From Acinetobacter sp. ANC 4862 (GTDB lineage: Bacteria; Pseudomonadota; Gammaproteobacteria; Pseudomonadales; Moraxellaceae), in contig NZ_SJXH01000003.1 of assembly GCF_004336635.1 (NCBI RefSeq), forward strand, positions 119,746 through 183,745: a stretch of DNA of 64,000 nucleotides. The letters are read 5' to 3'. The translations under genes were made by a program, and so were the position numbers. Below, piece after piece: positions 9,967 through 18,954 of this stretch (within the stretch, counting starts at the first letter, position 1; the number at the start of each line of letters is the position of its first letter). The notes under the pieces are model-generated. The model saw only the letters and a list, made by a program, of their open reading frames with translations, made no database searches and had not been told where the DNA came from.

Positions 9967-10404
9967 ATGCAATTTTTTGATTTAAGTCGTCAATTTAATT
10001 TAAGTGACATTTTAACCCCCTACAAAACACTGAATCAGCTTGGACAACAAGAATGGTTTTTAGCCAAAGTTCGTGTGGAATATGACTGCTTGTCTGATTC
10101 TGAAATTCTTGAAGGTCAGGCGGTTTTGAAATCTAGTGAAAATATTCAACTGGAATTGGAATGGATAATTCAGGATACCGGTTCGGAATTACAAGTCTTA
10201 TTTAAAGGCATTGAAACTGAAGCAAATGAAGAAACCTTGCTCTTGGTTAAAGGCGCTCAAATTGTCGATAGTGAACAAAAGAAAATTTCTGTACAGGCTT
10301 TAAGCCTTTGGATTGATGGCACATTACTACCGATGCTACCGAATATTCGCCGTGAAATTAAATCCCGTTTAAATTTATGGGACTATGTTGAATATGATGG
10401 ATAG
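9967..10404 (+). CDS. Hypothetical protein
   Basis: A 145-residue soluble-looking protein I do not recognise. It has no signal peptide or membrane segment, is acidic, and alternates beta-prone stretches (for example LELEWIIQDTGSELQVLF) with a C-terminal helix containing RREIKSRLNLWDY. The reading frame has normal codon use, and ATG 9967 is the first start. The ribosome-binding site is weak. The neighbours (a PLD lipoprotein upstream, a broken PPOX gene downstream) give no functional hint. Confidence 0.6.
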   Translation: MQFFDLSRQFNLSDILTPYKTLNQLGQQEWFLAKVRVEYDCLSDSEILEGQAVLKSSENIQLELEWIIQDTGSELQVLFKGIETEANEETLLLVKGAQIVDSEQKKISVQALSLWIDGTLLPMLPNIRREIKSRLNLWDYVEYDG

Positions 10405-10555
10405 GTGTTGAAATCCATTCAAACTGATTTAAACAGCTTCATTTAATTTTTGAAGCTCGATTTTGGCATGAATGACCAGTCAGATCGCTAAAAACTGTAT
10501 TCAACTTTTCCTCATATTGCTGAATAATATTAAAAATAATAAAAAGGAAATCAAA

Positions 10556-11041
10556 ATGAATCATCATGAATGGTCACATATTCACAAAGTCGTGAATGAT
10601 GCGCAAAAAGCAGCAATGCACTGCTCTATTGCCACTGTTGATGCACAGTTGCAACCTACCATCACGCCTATAGGCACTCTATTTCTTAAAGACAATCAAA
10701 CCGGTTTTTTCTTTGATACTTATGCTGAATCTTTTAAAGAAAATTTGCCCCAGAATAATAAAGCCTGTATTCAAGCGATTAATAGCAGCCGATTATTTTG
10801 GTTGAAATCTCTATTAAAAGGTCGATTTAGTGATTACCCGGGTGTGCGGCTCTATGTCGAAATTGGGGAACTACGCCCTGCTACTCATGAAGAATTAGCT
10901 CAAATTTAACAGCGTATTCAAAGTCTGAAATGGACGAAAGGCAGTCAACTCATCTGGTCTGATTTTACTCAAGTACGGGATTTTCGCGTACAGTCTTTTA
11001 GATGGGTGAAATATCCAAAGATGATGCCATTCAATACTTAA
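10556..11041 (+). pseudogene. Pyridoxamine 5'-phosphate oxidase-family protein, broken by an in-frame stop
   Basis: From ATG 10556 (AAGGAA upstream) the protein reads as a PPOX-like split beta-barrel: MNHHEWSHIHKVVNDAQKAA, then IATVDAQLQPTITPIGTLFL and a GVRLYVEIGELRPAT strand. A TAA at 10907-10909 stops it after 117 codons, but the same frame continues for 43 sense codons with clearly protein-like sequence (LKWTKGSQLIW, FRVQSFRWVKYPK) to a TAA at 11039. A single CAA-to-TAA change would explain it. The truncated product may or may not be made. An upstream start at 10472 has no ribosome-binding site. Confidence 0.75.
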
Positions 11042-11047
11042 ACTTAC

Positions 11048-11641
11048 TTATAGTAAGCCTATTTCATTAAATAACTGACTATAGGATTCGGCTTTCTTTT
11101 CTATTGCTAGAGGATATGCTCTTGAAGATGAAGGCATGCGATATAAAGTCAGGTCGCGTTCAGCAAAATAAGCTTTAGAAGATTCACCAATCACCGGTTT
11201 AAGTGTTCCCTCAGGCATAGAAAGCATTAAAGTATCTGTGGCTTTATCGCCTGTGGTCATGATGCTATGACATTGAGGAATCTGCTGTAGCAGCTTGGCT
11301 ATATCAGTTGGCTTGGCAATTTGCAGGAATTTATCCGAAGCATTGCCTTTGAGGCGAACGATTTGGTAGGCCGTATCAAAAATTGCGATGCCTTTTTCCA
11401 TTAAAAAGTCACGGATCTGCTGTTCCTTGAAATTTTTATTCGCGATATCTAAAAAGTGTTCTTTATTTTGAAAGAAAACCAAACCAAAAATCTTCCACAT
11501 GTCATTTTGATAGTTTGGATAATAGAACTCCATTTTCCAGCGGCTTTTAGGCGGTGGAAAACTCCCCATCATGAGCAATTTGGCATTTTTGGGTAAAAAG
11601 GGTTCAAGTGGATGAGTTTCAATTTCCAGTTCGGTGGTCAT
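11048..11641 (-). CDS. Uracil-DNA glycosylase-superfamily protein
   Basis: This 197-residue protein begins with the family's first motif, LLMMGSFPPPKSRWKMEFYY, followed by the aromatic NDMWKIFG segment, and near the end has RMPSSSRAYP, which corresponds to the LPSTSP-type DNA-intercalating motif. This matches single-domain uracil/hypoxanthine-DNA glycosylases of the Mug/UDG fold. It would remove damaged bases in the cytoplasm, but base specificity is unknown. It lies 30 bases downstream of the SGNH hydrolase on the same strand and may be cotranscribed with it. Confidence 0.72.
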   Translation of the reverse strand: MTTELEIETHPLEPFLPKNAKLLMMGSFPPPKSRWKMEFYYPNYQNDMWKIFGLVFFQNKEHFLDIANKNFKEQQIRDFLMEKGIAIFDTAYQIVRLKGNASDKFLQIAKPTDIAKLLQQIPQCHSIMTTGDKATDTLMLSMPEGTLKPVIGESSKAYFAERDLTLYRMPSSSRAYPLAIEKKAESYSQLFNEIGLL

Positions 11642-11671
11642 AACAGCCCATTTATCAATCTTTAGCCTAAT

Positions 11672-12457
11672 TTAAAACATTTGACGGATTTTATCTGCCA
11701 CCTGTTCACCCCAAAGTGCATAAATTTCCTTACTTGGATGAAAGCCGTCTGCTGCCATTTCCAAGTTTAAGCTTTTAAATCGTGCCAGATCATATTCAAT
11801 CCATTGCATATTAGCTTGCTGCTGCACGAATTTGCCAAGAGTTTTATTCATGCCTTTGGCATATTGTCCAAATAGCCATGCCAGTGGATTGGGTAAAGCT
11901 GGAAACATGTTCATCGGCGGTACACCAGCGGCAATAATCAATTCAGGTATAAATTTCTGGTTAATCTCTGCATAAAGTTGTTGCTGTTTTTGAATCCAGT
12001 TTTTAGGGGGTGTTAGTTTAGTAATGTCATTTACCCCGACAGAGGTAATCACCACATCAAAGTGTTGAGCCGGCATATTTTGGGCAGTTTTAATGACTTG
12101 TCCTGTGGTATGCCCTGTTTTCGCTTCCAGCGTATAACTGATTTGGTATTGATCTTTTAACTGATTCAACACAGCACCCAATAAAGCATCCTCCTGAATT
12201 TCAACCCCGACACCTGCTGCTGCCGAATCGCCTAAAATTAAAATAGACAGCGGTTTTCCTGTTCCGATAATCCCCTGACGGTTTCCTTCGGGTTCTGCTA
12301 AGCGTAAAGTATTTTTTTTGACTGCATTGCCTTGAATAATCAGGGATGGAATAAGGGCGATAGTCGAAATTTTTAAAAACATAAAGGATGCAAATAGCAG
12401 AAAAATCCAGATCAATATATGATTTTGCCTTGTTAAAAGCATTGACCCAATGTGCAT
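11672..12457 (-). CDS. SGNH/GDSL hydrolase, membrane-anchored
   Basis: The 261-residue protein has one N-terminal hydrophobic helix (about residues 14-40), probably an uncleaved anchor with the catalytic domain outside. SGNH motifs are ILGDS (nucleophile S78), the GVND block with catalytic-site Asn, and DGFHPS near the end with Asp and His. Such enzymes are esterases, lipases or thioesterases (TesA-like). The substrate is unknown. A second possible start is M6. It probably shares a transcript with the UDG-fold gene behind it. Confidence 0.82.
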   Translation of the reverse strand: MHIGSMLLTRQNHILIWIFLLFASFMFLKISTIALIPSLIIQGNAVKKNTLRLAEPEGNRQGIIGTGKPLSILILGDSAAAGVGVEIQEDALLGAVLNQLKDQYQISYTLEAKTGHTTGQVIKTAQNMPAQHFDVVITSVGVNDITKLTPPKNWIQKQQQLYAEINQKFIPELIIAAGVPPMNMFPALPNPLAWLFGQYAKGMNKTLGKFVQQQANMQWIEYDLARFKSLNLEMAADGFHPSKEIYALWGEQVADKIRQMF

Positions 12458-12814
12458 ATTGTTAGAAATATCACGAGCGTCTTCATTTGCTTGATCTTTT
12501 TGTTAATACGATTCGAGCATGATCATTTCATTGATCAGAGGTTAATAATAAGCCGTTACTGTTTCATCTAAAGCGGAACTTCTATTCAGGATATATCTTC
12601 TTTCAATTATTCTAAAAATTCAGTTTGATCTGATTAGACTAAAAAATCAGCTTTTCAGTAAGTTAATAAATATTTATTCATAAAAAAGCTAAAGGACTGC
12701 ATTTTTTGGAAAAATTACTTACTTTTTTTCTGGAATTCATATTAAAGTATCATTTGGAAATTTAAACACGAAACTCTCATAAATTTATTATTGACTTAGC
12801 GAAGAGTAATCAAT
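12458..12814. other. Intergenic region, 357 bases
   Basis: This A/T-rich spacer lies between two divergent genes and must hold both promoters. I see no convincing open frame, tRNA or hairpin terminator in it. Confidence 0.5.
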
Positions 12815-13126
12815 ATGGACTATTGGAATAGTGTTTTATTAATAGCAATAATTGCAATAGTTGGGCTCAGCGTTATCACCTTGATCGTCGGCTGTAAAAT
12901 TTGGAAAAATCTTGTCGTTACGCTTATTATTGCAACTCTTATCAGCTTTCTCATTTTATGCGCGATTAGCTTTTTGTGGAGTCAGGGTATTTATGTACCT
13001 TGGAGCAATAATAATCTTTGGAATGAGGTTTTGACTGTTGAAATGGGACTCATGAGTTTTGTCATAGGTGGCGTGAGCACTTTCATGATCATGTTAGGCA
13101 TCCTGATTTCTAAAAATAATAGATAA
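12815..13126 (+). CDS. Small hypothetical membrane protein
   Basis: A 103-residue protein with three strongly hydrophobic segments (about residues 6-27, 32-55 and 78-98) and no recognisable domain. The middle loop (SQGIYVPWSNNNLWNEV) is the only polar stretch. ATG 12815 has GAAG about 12 bases upstream. It is isolated, with the minus-strand SDR operon ending 88 bases downstream. Probably a real inner-membrane protein of unknown role. Confidence 0.6.
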   Translation: MDYWNSVLLIAIIAIVGLSVITLIVGCKIWKNLVVTLIIATLISFLILCAISFLWSQGIYVPWSNNNLWNEVLTVEMGLMSFVIGGVSTFMIMLGILISKNNR

Positions 13127-13179
13127 TTGCGTCGCTATGACGATCTGAATGTTTATTAAAAAAATCCTGGAAAAAATAA

Positions 13180-13198
13180 AAGGCGCATTCAGCGCCTT
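13180..13198 (-). terminator. Intrinsic terminator after the SDR operon
   Basis: The perfect stem AAGGCGC / GCGCCTT with a 5-base loop is followed on the minus strand by TTTATTTTTT. It closes the operon 13214-17176. Confidence 0.8.
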
Positions 13199-13213
13199 CA
13201 ATTCATTCGCTCC

Positions 13214-13957
13214 TCAACCCAACTTATTTACCCACTTTAGTGGCAATACTTTCATTGCCAAACCTAATGGCAACCAAGGCCATTCTGGGACATAAGCTTT
13301 GACGGGTGCTTTTTCAATGGCTTTCACCAGTAAATGCGATCCTGTTTTTTCATCGACTTCAAAAGGTAATTTCTTCGCGCCTTCATTCAGTTCAGTACGA
13401 ATATAACCCGGGAAAATGGTGGTGACTTTAATGGGCGTATCAATCAGTTCTGCACGAATACCTTCAGCCAAGTGTGCAACCCCTGCCTTGCTTGCACCGT
13501 ACGCAGTTAAATGTTTTGGCATGCCACGCATTGCACTCATCGATGAAATCATCACCAGATGACCAGAATTTTGCGCACGGAAAATTTCAACAGCCGCTTC
13601 ACATTGCGCTAAAGCAGAAATAAAGTTGGTTTCTACCGTGGCACGGTTAATTTCAAAATTGCCTTTGCCAATACGATGACCATCTCCAACACCTGCGTTT
13701 ACGATCACACGGTCAATCGTGCCAAATTCCTCTTTGAAAGCTTTAAACACTTCAAAAACTTGATCGTAATTGGTCACGTCCAAAGTTTTCGCACTCACTT
13801 TAATGCCATATTTGCTTTCAAGTTCTTGCTTTAAAGTTTCAAGACGCTCCAAACGACGTGCGCAAATGGCCAGGTTATAGCCTTTTTGTGCAAATTCACG
13901 TGCCATTCCCGCACCAATACCTGAGCTTGCCCCAGTAATTAAAATCGTTTTTGCCAT
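13214..13957 (-). CDS. Short-chain dehydrogenase/reductase
   Basis: This 247-residue classical SDR has the cofactor motif TGASSGIG (8-15), the NAG motif (87-89), a catalytic serine around S139 and Y153-xxx-K157. It would oxidise or reduce a hydroxyl/keto group with NAD(P). It is the last gene of a set running acyl-CoA dehydrogenase, APH-type kinase, histidine phosphatase, SDR, with a 28-base gap to the phosphatase. In that context a hydroxyacyl or ketoacyl intermediate is a plausible substrate, by inference from neighbours only. Confidence 0.88.
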   Translation of the reverse strand: MAKTILITGASSGIGAGMAREFAQKGYNLAICARRLERLETLKQELESKYGIKVSAKTLDVTNYDQVFEVFKAFKEEFGTIDRVIVNAGVGDGHRIGKGNFEINRATVETNFISALAQCEAAVEIFRAQNSGHLVMISSMSAMRGMPKHLTAYGASKAGVAHLAEGIRAELIDTPIKVTTIFPGYIRTELNEGAKKLPFEVDEKTGSHLLVKAIEKAPVKAYVPEWPWLPLGLAMKVLPLKWVNKLG

Positions 13958-13985
13958 GATCTATTCCTTGTCTATTTTTTTAATA

Positions 13986-14684
13986 TCAAATCCATGTCAG
14001 TAATTGAGGATCTTCAGCTTTAATGAAATGGTGTTCATTTAAACTCAGCAATTGCGGCTCGTTTCCAACCAGACGTAATGTGGTCATACTGGTATTGGTA
14101 ATCGCCCAGTTCAATGCAAAAGTACGATTTGGATTAAGCTCAAGTAATTTTCCTGCAGCCACCGAAATTACACCACCCGAGGTAAATACCACGGCATAAC
14201 GCGGTTTGGTTTTTGCCAATTCATCACATAAATTTTGCAGTGCCGTTTCTACCCGGCTTTTAAAATCTGGCCAGGATTCATCATATTCATGGTGATAGTC
14301 ACCACCGGTCCAGCGCTCAATGGCACCTTCAAAAATTTTAGCTAAATACGCCCGTGGATTGACTTCATTTTCGACATCCTGTTTTAACAAATGCGGTTCA
14401 TTAAAACGCGGTTCATATTGGGCAAAAACCTGTTGATGGTTGAACTCGTTCCATGCACTGTCGGTTTGAATTACTGCCTTGGGAAAACATTCAGCCAAAG
14501 CAAGATTGGCAGTTTGTTGATGGCGCTGCATTGAACCGGCAACGACATAAGGTTCTTCTTTCAGAATTTGATTGAAATACTGACCCAATAATTTCGCCTG
14601 TAATTCGCCATTTGGTGAAAGTTTGTCATAACTTTCCGCACCAAATGAAGCCTGTCCGTGACGAATCAGATAAATTGTGGTCAT
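13986..14684 (-). CDS. Histidine phosphatase-family protein (phosphoglycerate mutase-like)
   Basis: The 232-residue protein begins MTTIYLIRHGQASFG, giving the RHG phosphohistidine motif at residues 8-10, and has a second catalytic block near FTSGGVIS, where the second His of the family is not obvious (the usual VxHGG reads VFTSGGV). Start and stop overlap the preceding kinase gene by 4 bases (ATGA), implying translational coupling. A phosphatase coupled to a kinase suggests action on a phosphorylated intermediate. The apparent replacement of the second catalytic His deserves note. Confidence 0.82.
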   Translation of the reverse strand: MTTIYLIRHGQASFGAESYDKLSPNGELQAKLLGQYFNQILKEEPYVVAGSMQRHQQTANLALAECFPKAVIQTDSAWNEFNHQQVFAQYEPRFNEPHLLKQDVENEVNPRAYLAKIFEGAIERWTGGDYHHEYDESWPDFKSRVETALQNLCDELAKTKPRYAVVFTSGGVISVAAGKLLELNPNRTFALNWAITNTSMTTLRLVGNEPQLLSLNEHHFIKAEDPQLLTWI

Positions 14685-15808
14685 TTTACTTTTCCTAAAA
14701 TTTCCTGAAGTTTTACTTTATATTTCTGTGCAATGTCATTGGCTTCGAACTTCTGTTTACCAATCAGTTTTAAGGCACGAATATGTAAAGCATGAATGAC
14801 GATCCAGAAATCCTTAAATGCGGGGTTATTGGTTTGTTTATGATGATAACGGTAATAAATTTGTTGCGCGATTACGGCTAAACGGAAAATTCCGAACACT
14901 TCATAGAAGGTCCAGTTTTTAGGCTGCAGCCCCGTTTTCTCCAAATAATAATCGACCACTTCTTTGCGGGTAAACATGCCTTTTAAATGGGTGGGCTGAC
15001 GACGTGTCGCTTTAAAAATTTGATTGTCAGCCTCTTCCACCCAATATGCCAAAGCTGAACCTAAATCCATCAGTGGATCGCCCAAAGTGGCCATTTCCCA
15101 GTCCAGCACGCCAATGACCTGAGTGGGATGATTCGGATCTAAAATCACATTATCTAAACGCCAGTCATTGTGGATGAGACAGATGGTTGAATCCGCAGGA
15201 ATATTGTCTTTAAGCCAGTTACGTACATATTTAAATGAAGGCACATTGAAGGTTTTGGCTTTTTCATAACGTGCATCCCAACCTTCAATCTGACGACGAC
15301 AATAACCGTCGCCCTTACCCAGTTTTTCCAGCTCCGTCCTTTGATAAGGTACTTGATGCAGTTCAATCAACTTATCAATGACATTGGTACACAATTCGTG
15401 AACTTGAGCTTCATTAAAATGCAGTTCTTTGGGTAAATTGGCCCGTGGAATAATGCCTTCTATGCGTTGCATTACATAGAAGTCACAACCAATCACGGAT
15501 TCGTCCTGACACAATGCCACCATTTTAGGCAATACAGGATAGAACGGTGCCAGATTTTTTTGCACATTGTATTCACGTGCCATGTCATGGGCAGATTTGG
15601 CTTTAGTCCCTTTAGGCGGACGCCGTAGAATCAAATCAGCATTGTCATATTTCAAACGGTAAGTCCAGTTTGAAGCTCCACCTGAATATTGAGTGACTTC
15701 TACCTTCCCTTGTAAATCAATACCTTGTTCCTTTAACCAGTTTTCTACTGCAATTACATCCAGTTCTTCGCCCGGACGAACATTTCCACTCACATCAATG
15801 ACTGACAT
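14681..15808 (-). CDS. Phosphotransferase of the APH/ACAD10-11 type
   Basis: This 375-residue kinase-fold protein shows LILRRPPKG (nucleotide loop), the catalytic HNDWRLDN (Brenner-type HxDxxxxN) and the metal-binding VLDWEMATLGDPLMDLG. It matches the aminoglycoside-phosphotransferase-like domain found in mammalian ACAD10/ACAD11 and in bacterial LvaA, which phosphorylate 4-hydroxyacyl-CoAs. It sits just behind an acyl-CoA dehydrogenase in the same operon, the same pairing. Phosphorylation of a hydroxyacyl-CoA is therefore the best guess. Confidence 0.88.
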   Translation of the reverse strand: MSVIDVSGNVRPGEELDVIAVENWLKEQGIDLQGKVEVTQYSGGASNWTYRLKYDNADLILRRPPKGTKAKSAHDMAREYNVQKNLAPFYPVLPKMVALCQDESVIGCDFYVMQRIEGIIPRANLPKELHFNEAQVHELCTNVIDKLIELHQVPYQRTELEKLGKGDGYCRRQIEGWDARYEKAKTFNVPSFKYVRNWLKDNIPADSTICLIHNDWRLDNVILDPNHPTQVIGVLDWEMATLGDPLMDLGSALAYWVEEADNQIFKATRRQPTHLKGMFTRKEVVDYYLEKTGLQPKNWTFYEVFGIFRLAVIAQQIYYRYHHKQTNNPAFKDFWIVIHALHIRALKLIGKQKFEANDIAQKYKVKLQEILGKVK

Positions 15809-15937
15809 TGTTATTTTCCTAAATCTTCAATTTCAAAAGACTTCTTACATTATCTTATTTATACCTTTTTCATTTTCTATTGACAGGAAAATTTGTACAA
15901 AGTTGTAAGAAGTCTCATCTACAATATTTTTTAGATA

Positions 15938-17176
15938 TTACTTGCGACGTGAACCGTAACCACGTTTTGCCAGTTCAAGTTTGGCAATCATGCCTTTATG
16001 CACTTCATCGGGACCGTCGGCCAAACGAAGGCTACGTGCTTGAGCAAAGAAACCTGTCAATGGTGTATCACGCGAAACCCCAGCACCACCGTGAATTTGG
16101 ATCGCCATATCCACCACTTTCTCCAGTACACTTGGCGCAACCACTTTAATCGCAGAAATTTCAGTCAAAGCAGCCATATTGCCTAAAGTATCCATTTTAT
16201 ACGCGGCATACAAAGTTAAAAGACGTGCTTGATCTATGGCAACACGGGCTTCAGCAACTCGTTCCAGGTTACCGCCCAATTTTAAAATTTCTTTACCAAA
16301 AGCAGTTCGGCTCATGCCACGATCAATCATCAATTCTAATGATTTTTCTGCTGCGCCAATACAGCGCATGCAATGATGAATTCGACCAGGTCCTAAACGA
16401 CCTTGAGCAATTTCAAAACCTTGGCCAGCCCCGCCAATAAAGTTAGCAACTGGAACACGCACATTATTGAAACTAATCTCGCCGTGTCCATGGGGTGCAT
16501 CATAATCACCAAACACCGGCAGCATCCGTTCAATTTTCACCCCCGCAGTTTCTACAGGAACCAGAACCATGGAATGTTGATGGTGACGGTCTTTGCTTTC
16601 ATCTGGCGTATGTGCCATGAAAATGATGATTTTTGCGTTGGGATCACCTAAACCTGACGACCACCATTTACGGCCATTTAAAACAATTTCATCACCTTCA
16701 ATGACCGCCGTCGCCTGCATATTGGTTGCATCACTTGAAGCGACATTGGGTTCAGTCATACAAAATACGGAGCGGATTTTGCCTTCAAGTAAGGGGGTTA
16801 ACCACTGGTGTTTTTGTGCATCAGAACCATAACGCCACAACACTTCCATGTTGCCACTGTCAGGCGCATTACAGTTAAACACGACCGGTGCAATTAAGCT
16901 GCGGCCTGTGAGTTCGGCAATATGGGCATATTCCTGTACAGATAAACCTTGACCTAAAACAGGATCAGGCAGAAACATATTCCAAAGCCCAGCTACTTTG
17001 GCTTTATCTTTAAGAACTTCTATTTGCGCTGGCCACTGCCATGTGGTCCAGTCACCACCTTGATTCAGCGTATGAACTTCATTCCAAAATTCAGTTTCAA
17101 TCGGTTCAATTTCATTTTTTATAAAGGTTTTGGTACATTCTACAAAATCTTGTGCACGTGCTGATAATTCAAACAT
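15938..17176 (-). CDS. Acyl-CoA dehydrogenase (ACAD10/11-like context)
   Basis: This 412-residue flavoprotein has the FAD/substrate signature FCMTEPNVASSDATN, the helical C-terminal domain and the ending QIHGGAGVSRDTPLTGFFAQARSL. It would introduce a double bond or rearrange an acyl-CoA, passing electrons to ETF. It is the first gene of the minus-strand set with the APH-type kinase, phosphatase and SDR, and is divergent from a LysR regulator that probably controls it. Similar to the dehydrogenase partner of ACAD11-type kinases; exact substrate unknown. Confidence 0.9.
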   Translation of the reverse strand: MFELSARAQDFVECTKTFIKNEIEPIETEFWNEVHTLNQGGDWTTWQWPAQIEVLKDKAKVAGLWNMFLPDPVLGQGLSVQEYAHIAELTGRSLIAPVVFNCNAPDSGNMEVLWRYGSDAQKHQWLTPLLEGKIRSVFCMTEPNVASSDATNMQATAVIEGDEIVLNGRKWWSSGLGDPNAKIIIFMAHTPDESKDRHHQHSMVLVPVETAGVKIERMLPVFGDYDAPHGHGEISFNNVRVPVANFIGGAGQGFEIAQGRLGPGRIHHCMRCIGAAEKSLELMIDRGMSRTAFGKEILKLGGNLERVAEARVAIDQARLLTLYAAYKMDTLGNMAALTEISAIKVVAPSVLEKVVDMAIQIHGGAGVSRDTPLTGFFAQARSLRLADGPDEVHKGMIAKLELAKRGYGSRRK

Positions 17177-17270
17177 GCTAACTTCCCTCTAAATATTGTC
17201 ATCACTGCTCTTTACAGCACCTTAGCTTGAAAACTACTATGAACAAAATGATTTAATTCAATACAAGACT

Positions 17271-18200
17271 ATGAACAGTATTCATAATAAAAGTACGATG
17301 GGTAGTACCGTTGATATGGCAATTTTCCACCGTATCGATATTAATTTATATCCACTTTTTATTGCTATTTATGAGCAAAGCAGTATCTCTAAAGCTGCTC
17401 AAATTTTATGTATCACCCAATCTGCTGCCAGCCACGCCTTACAACGGCTAAGACAGCATTTGCAGGATGATTTATTTGTCCGTGCAGGCAGCAAAATGTT
17501 ACCCACACCCTTTGCTGAACAAATTTATCCGGTGATTAAAAATGCCTTGATTGCAATTCAAAGCATTTCAATACAAAAACAAAATTTTGACCCGAGCATG
17601 GTACAGACCTTAAAAATTGCAGTGCATGATGAAATCGAGCCGATTATTTTCCCTAAACTGGTGGAACATTTTCATCAACTCAATTTAGCGATTCAATTTT
17701 CCAGTATTAAGTTAGACCGTAAAAATGTCCTGACCGATCTTGCCACTCAGCAGATTGATTTTGTGATTGATTTAGAACAAAACTTTGGGGACAAAATTCA
17801 ATTTGAAAAACTCGTGCAAGACCAATTTGTGGTGTGTACTCAACAGCAAAGCATGACTGAAGATATTTATCTGGCTTCACCGCATATTGGCGTTTCATCA
17901 CGACGTACCGGGGTTTTGGTTGAAGATATTTATTTGAACCGAAAACAACTTTCCCGTCAGATTTTTTTACGTTGCCAACATTATTCAACTGCCCTGCAGA
18001 TTTTAAGCCAACAGCCTCAAGCTATTCTCACCATTCCTAAAAATATATTGGTTCATTTACAACTGGCCGATGGTCTGAATATTTTTGATGTTCCTGTAGA
18101 ACTTCCAAATATTGATTTGGGAATGTATTGGCATAGTGATTTAGAATTAAATTCACGGCATAGTTTTTTGCGAAGCGAAATTTCTAAAATTTTTGCTTAG
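17271..18200 (+). CDS. LysR-family transcriptional regulator
   Basis: The 309-residue protein has an N-terminal winged HTH with the LysR pattern (LFIAIYEQSSISKAAQIL, then TQSAASHALQRLR) and an effector-binding domain behind it. It is divergent from the acyl-CoA dehydrogenase operon across a 94-base gap, the standard arrangement for a LysR protein controlling its neighbour. The start could be ATG 17271 or ATG 17316 (MAIFHRIDINL), since the first 15 residues are atypical. The last codons lie in a 31-base direct duplication. Confidence 0.88.
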   Translation: MNSIHNKSTMGSTVDMAIFHRIDINLYPLFIAIYEQSSISKAAQILCITQSAASHALQRLRQHLQDDLFVRAGSKMLPTPFAEQIYPVIKNALIAIQSISIQKQNFDPSMVQTLKIAVHDEIEPIIFPKLVEHFHQLNLAIQFSSIKLDRKNVLTDLATQQIDFVIDLEQNFGDKIQFEKLVQDQFVVCTQQQSMTEDIYLASPHIGVSSRRTGVLVEDIYLNRKQLSRQIFLRCQHYSTALQILSQQPQAILTIPKNILVHLQLADGLNIFDVPVELPNIDLGMYWHSDLELNSRHSFLRSEISKIFA

Positions 18201-18238
18201 GCTATTTCATAGAGATTTATTATTTGCTTAGGCTATTT
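18192..18238. repeat. Short direct repeat at the LysR stop codon
   Basis: The 16-base sequence TTTGCTTAGGCTATTT occurs at 18192-18207 and again at 18223-18238, a 31-base period. The first copy includes the LysR stop codon. A related GCTTAGGCTATTTT is seen near 40280. Confidence 0.6.
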
Positions 18239-18365
18239 TACCACTACAAAATAAAACACTGACTGTTTAGCTTTTAAGCCGTGCAAATAGTGGCTTTCAC
18301 CTACAATGCTCCATCTCCAAGCTGTGTCGATATACGGCTAATTTTTAAGGATTTGGGTTATAACT

Positions 18366-18917
18366 TTGTTACATCTCTCTACAACCTGGCAAATTGTGCT
18401 AGGGCTATTCGCTTTATGTATTTCCTATTATTTACTGCATAAAATCACCCTTTACTTAAAGGATATATTTCGTCCGTTTAAAAAAGGTAAAAAATATTGG
18501 TGCCGTGTTAATGCAGTGAGCGACGGCGATACCCTCACCTGCTACCGTTTTAATATCAGACGTTCTGAAACCAAGTTACGCTTTGCTTATGTGGATGCAC
18601 CTGAATCTAGTCAAAGCTATGGCAAGGAATCCCAGCGACTGGTCCAAAGCATGGTTAAAGGTAAAATGGTTCGGGTCAAAATTACCGATATCGACCGTTA
18701 TGGACGCTGTGTCGGTGTGGTCTATCGTTATCGTAAAAATATCAATGAAGAGATGGTCAAACGTGGTGCGGCATGGGTCTATGAAGAATACATCAAAGAT
18801 AAAAAACATCTACACCATATGATGTCACTTCAAGACAAAGCCAAAAAACAGAAAAAAGGTTTATGGAAAAGTTCCCGTCCTGTACGTCCGAGTGTTTATC
18901 GTAAACAGAATAAATAA
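18366..18917 (+). CDS. Thermonuclease-family (SNase-like) protein with N-terminal membrane helix
   Basis: A 183-residue protein: one hydrophobic helix (about residues 8-25) then a staphylococcal-nuclease fold with VSDGDTLTCYRF, the Arg/Asp/Glu catalytic block LRFAYVDAPES and the second Arg in DRYGRCVGVVY. The C-terminal tail is very basic, fitting nucleic-acid contact. It is probably anchored or exported and cuts DNA/RNA in the envelope. No ATG is available near the N-terminus; TTG 18366 is the best start, with AAGGA further away than usual, so the N-terminus is uncertain. Confidence 0.8.
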   Translation: MLHLSTTWQIVLGLFALCISYYLLHKITLYLKDIFRPFKKGKKYWCRVNAVSDGDTLTCYRFNIRRSETKLRFAYVDAPESSQSYGKESQRLVQSMVKGKMVRVKITDIDRYGRCVGVVYRYRKNINEEMVKRGAAWVYEEYIKDKKHLHHMMSLQDKAKKQKKGLWKSSRPVRPSVYRKQNK

Positions 18918-18954
18918 CCGGATTCAATTTTTATTATAAAAATATCAGATTGTT

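Noticed and set aside
15880..16149. Plus-strand frames opposite the acyl-CoA dehydrogenase
   Set aside because: Antisense shadows of a clear gene with no features of their own.
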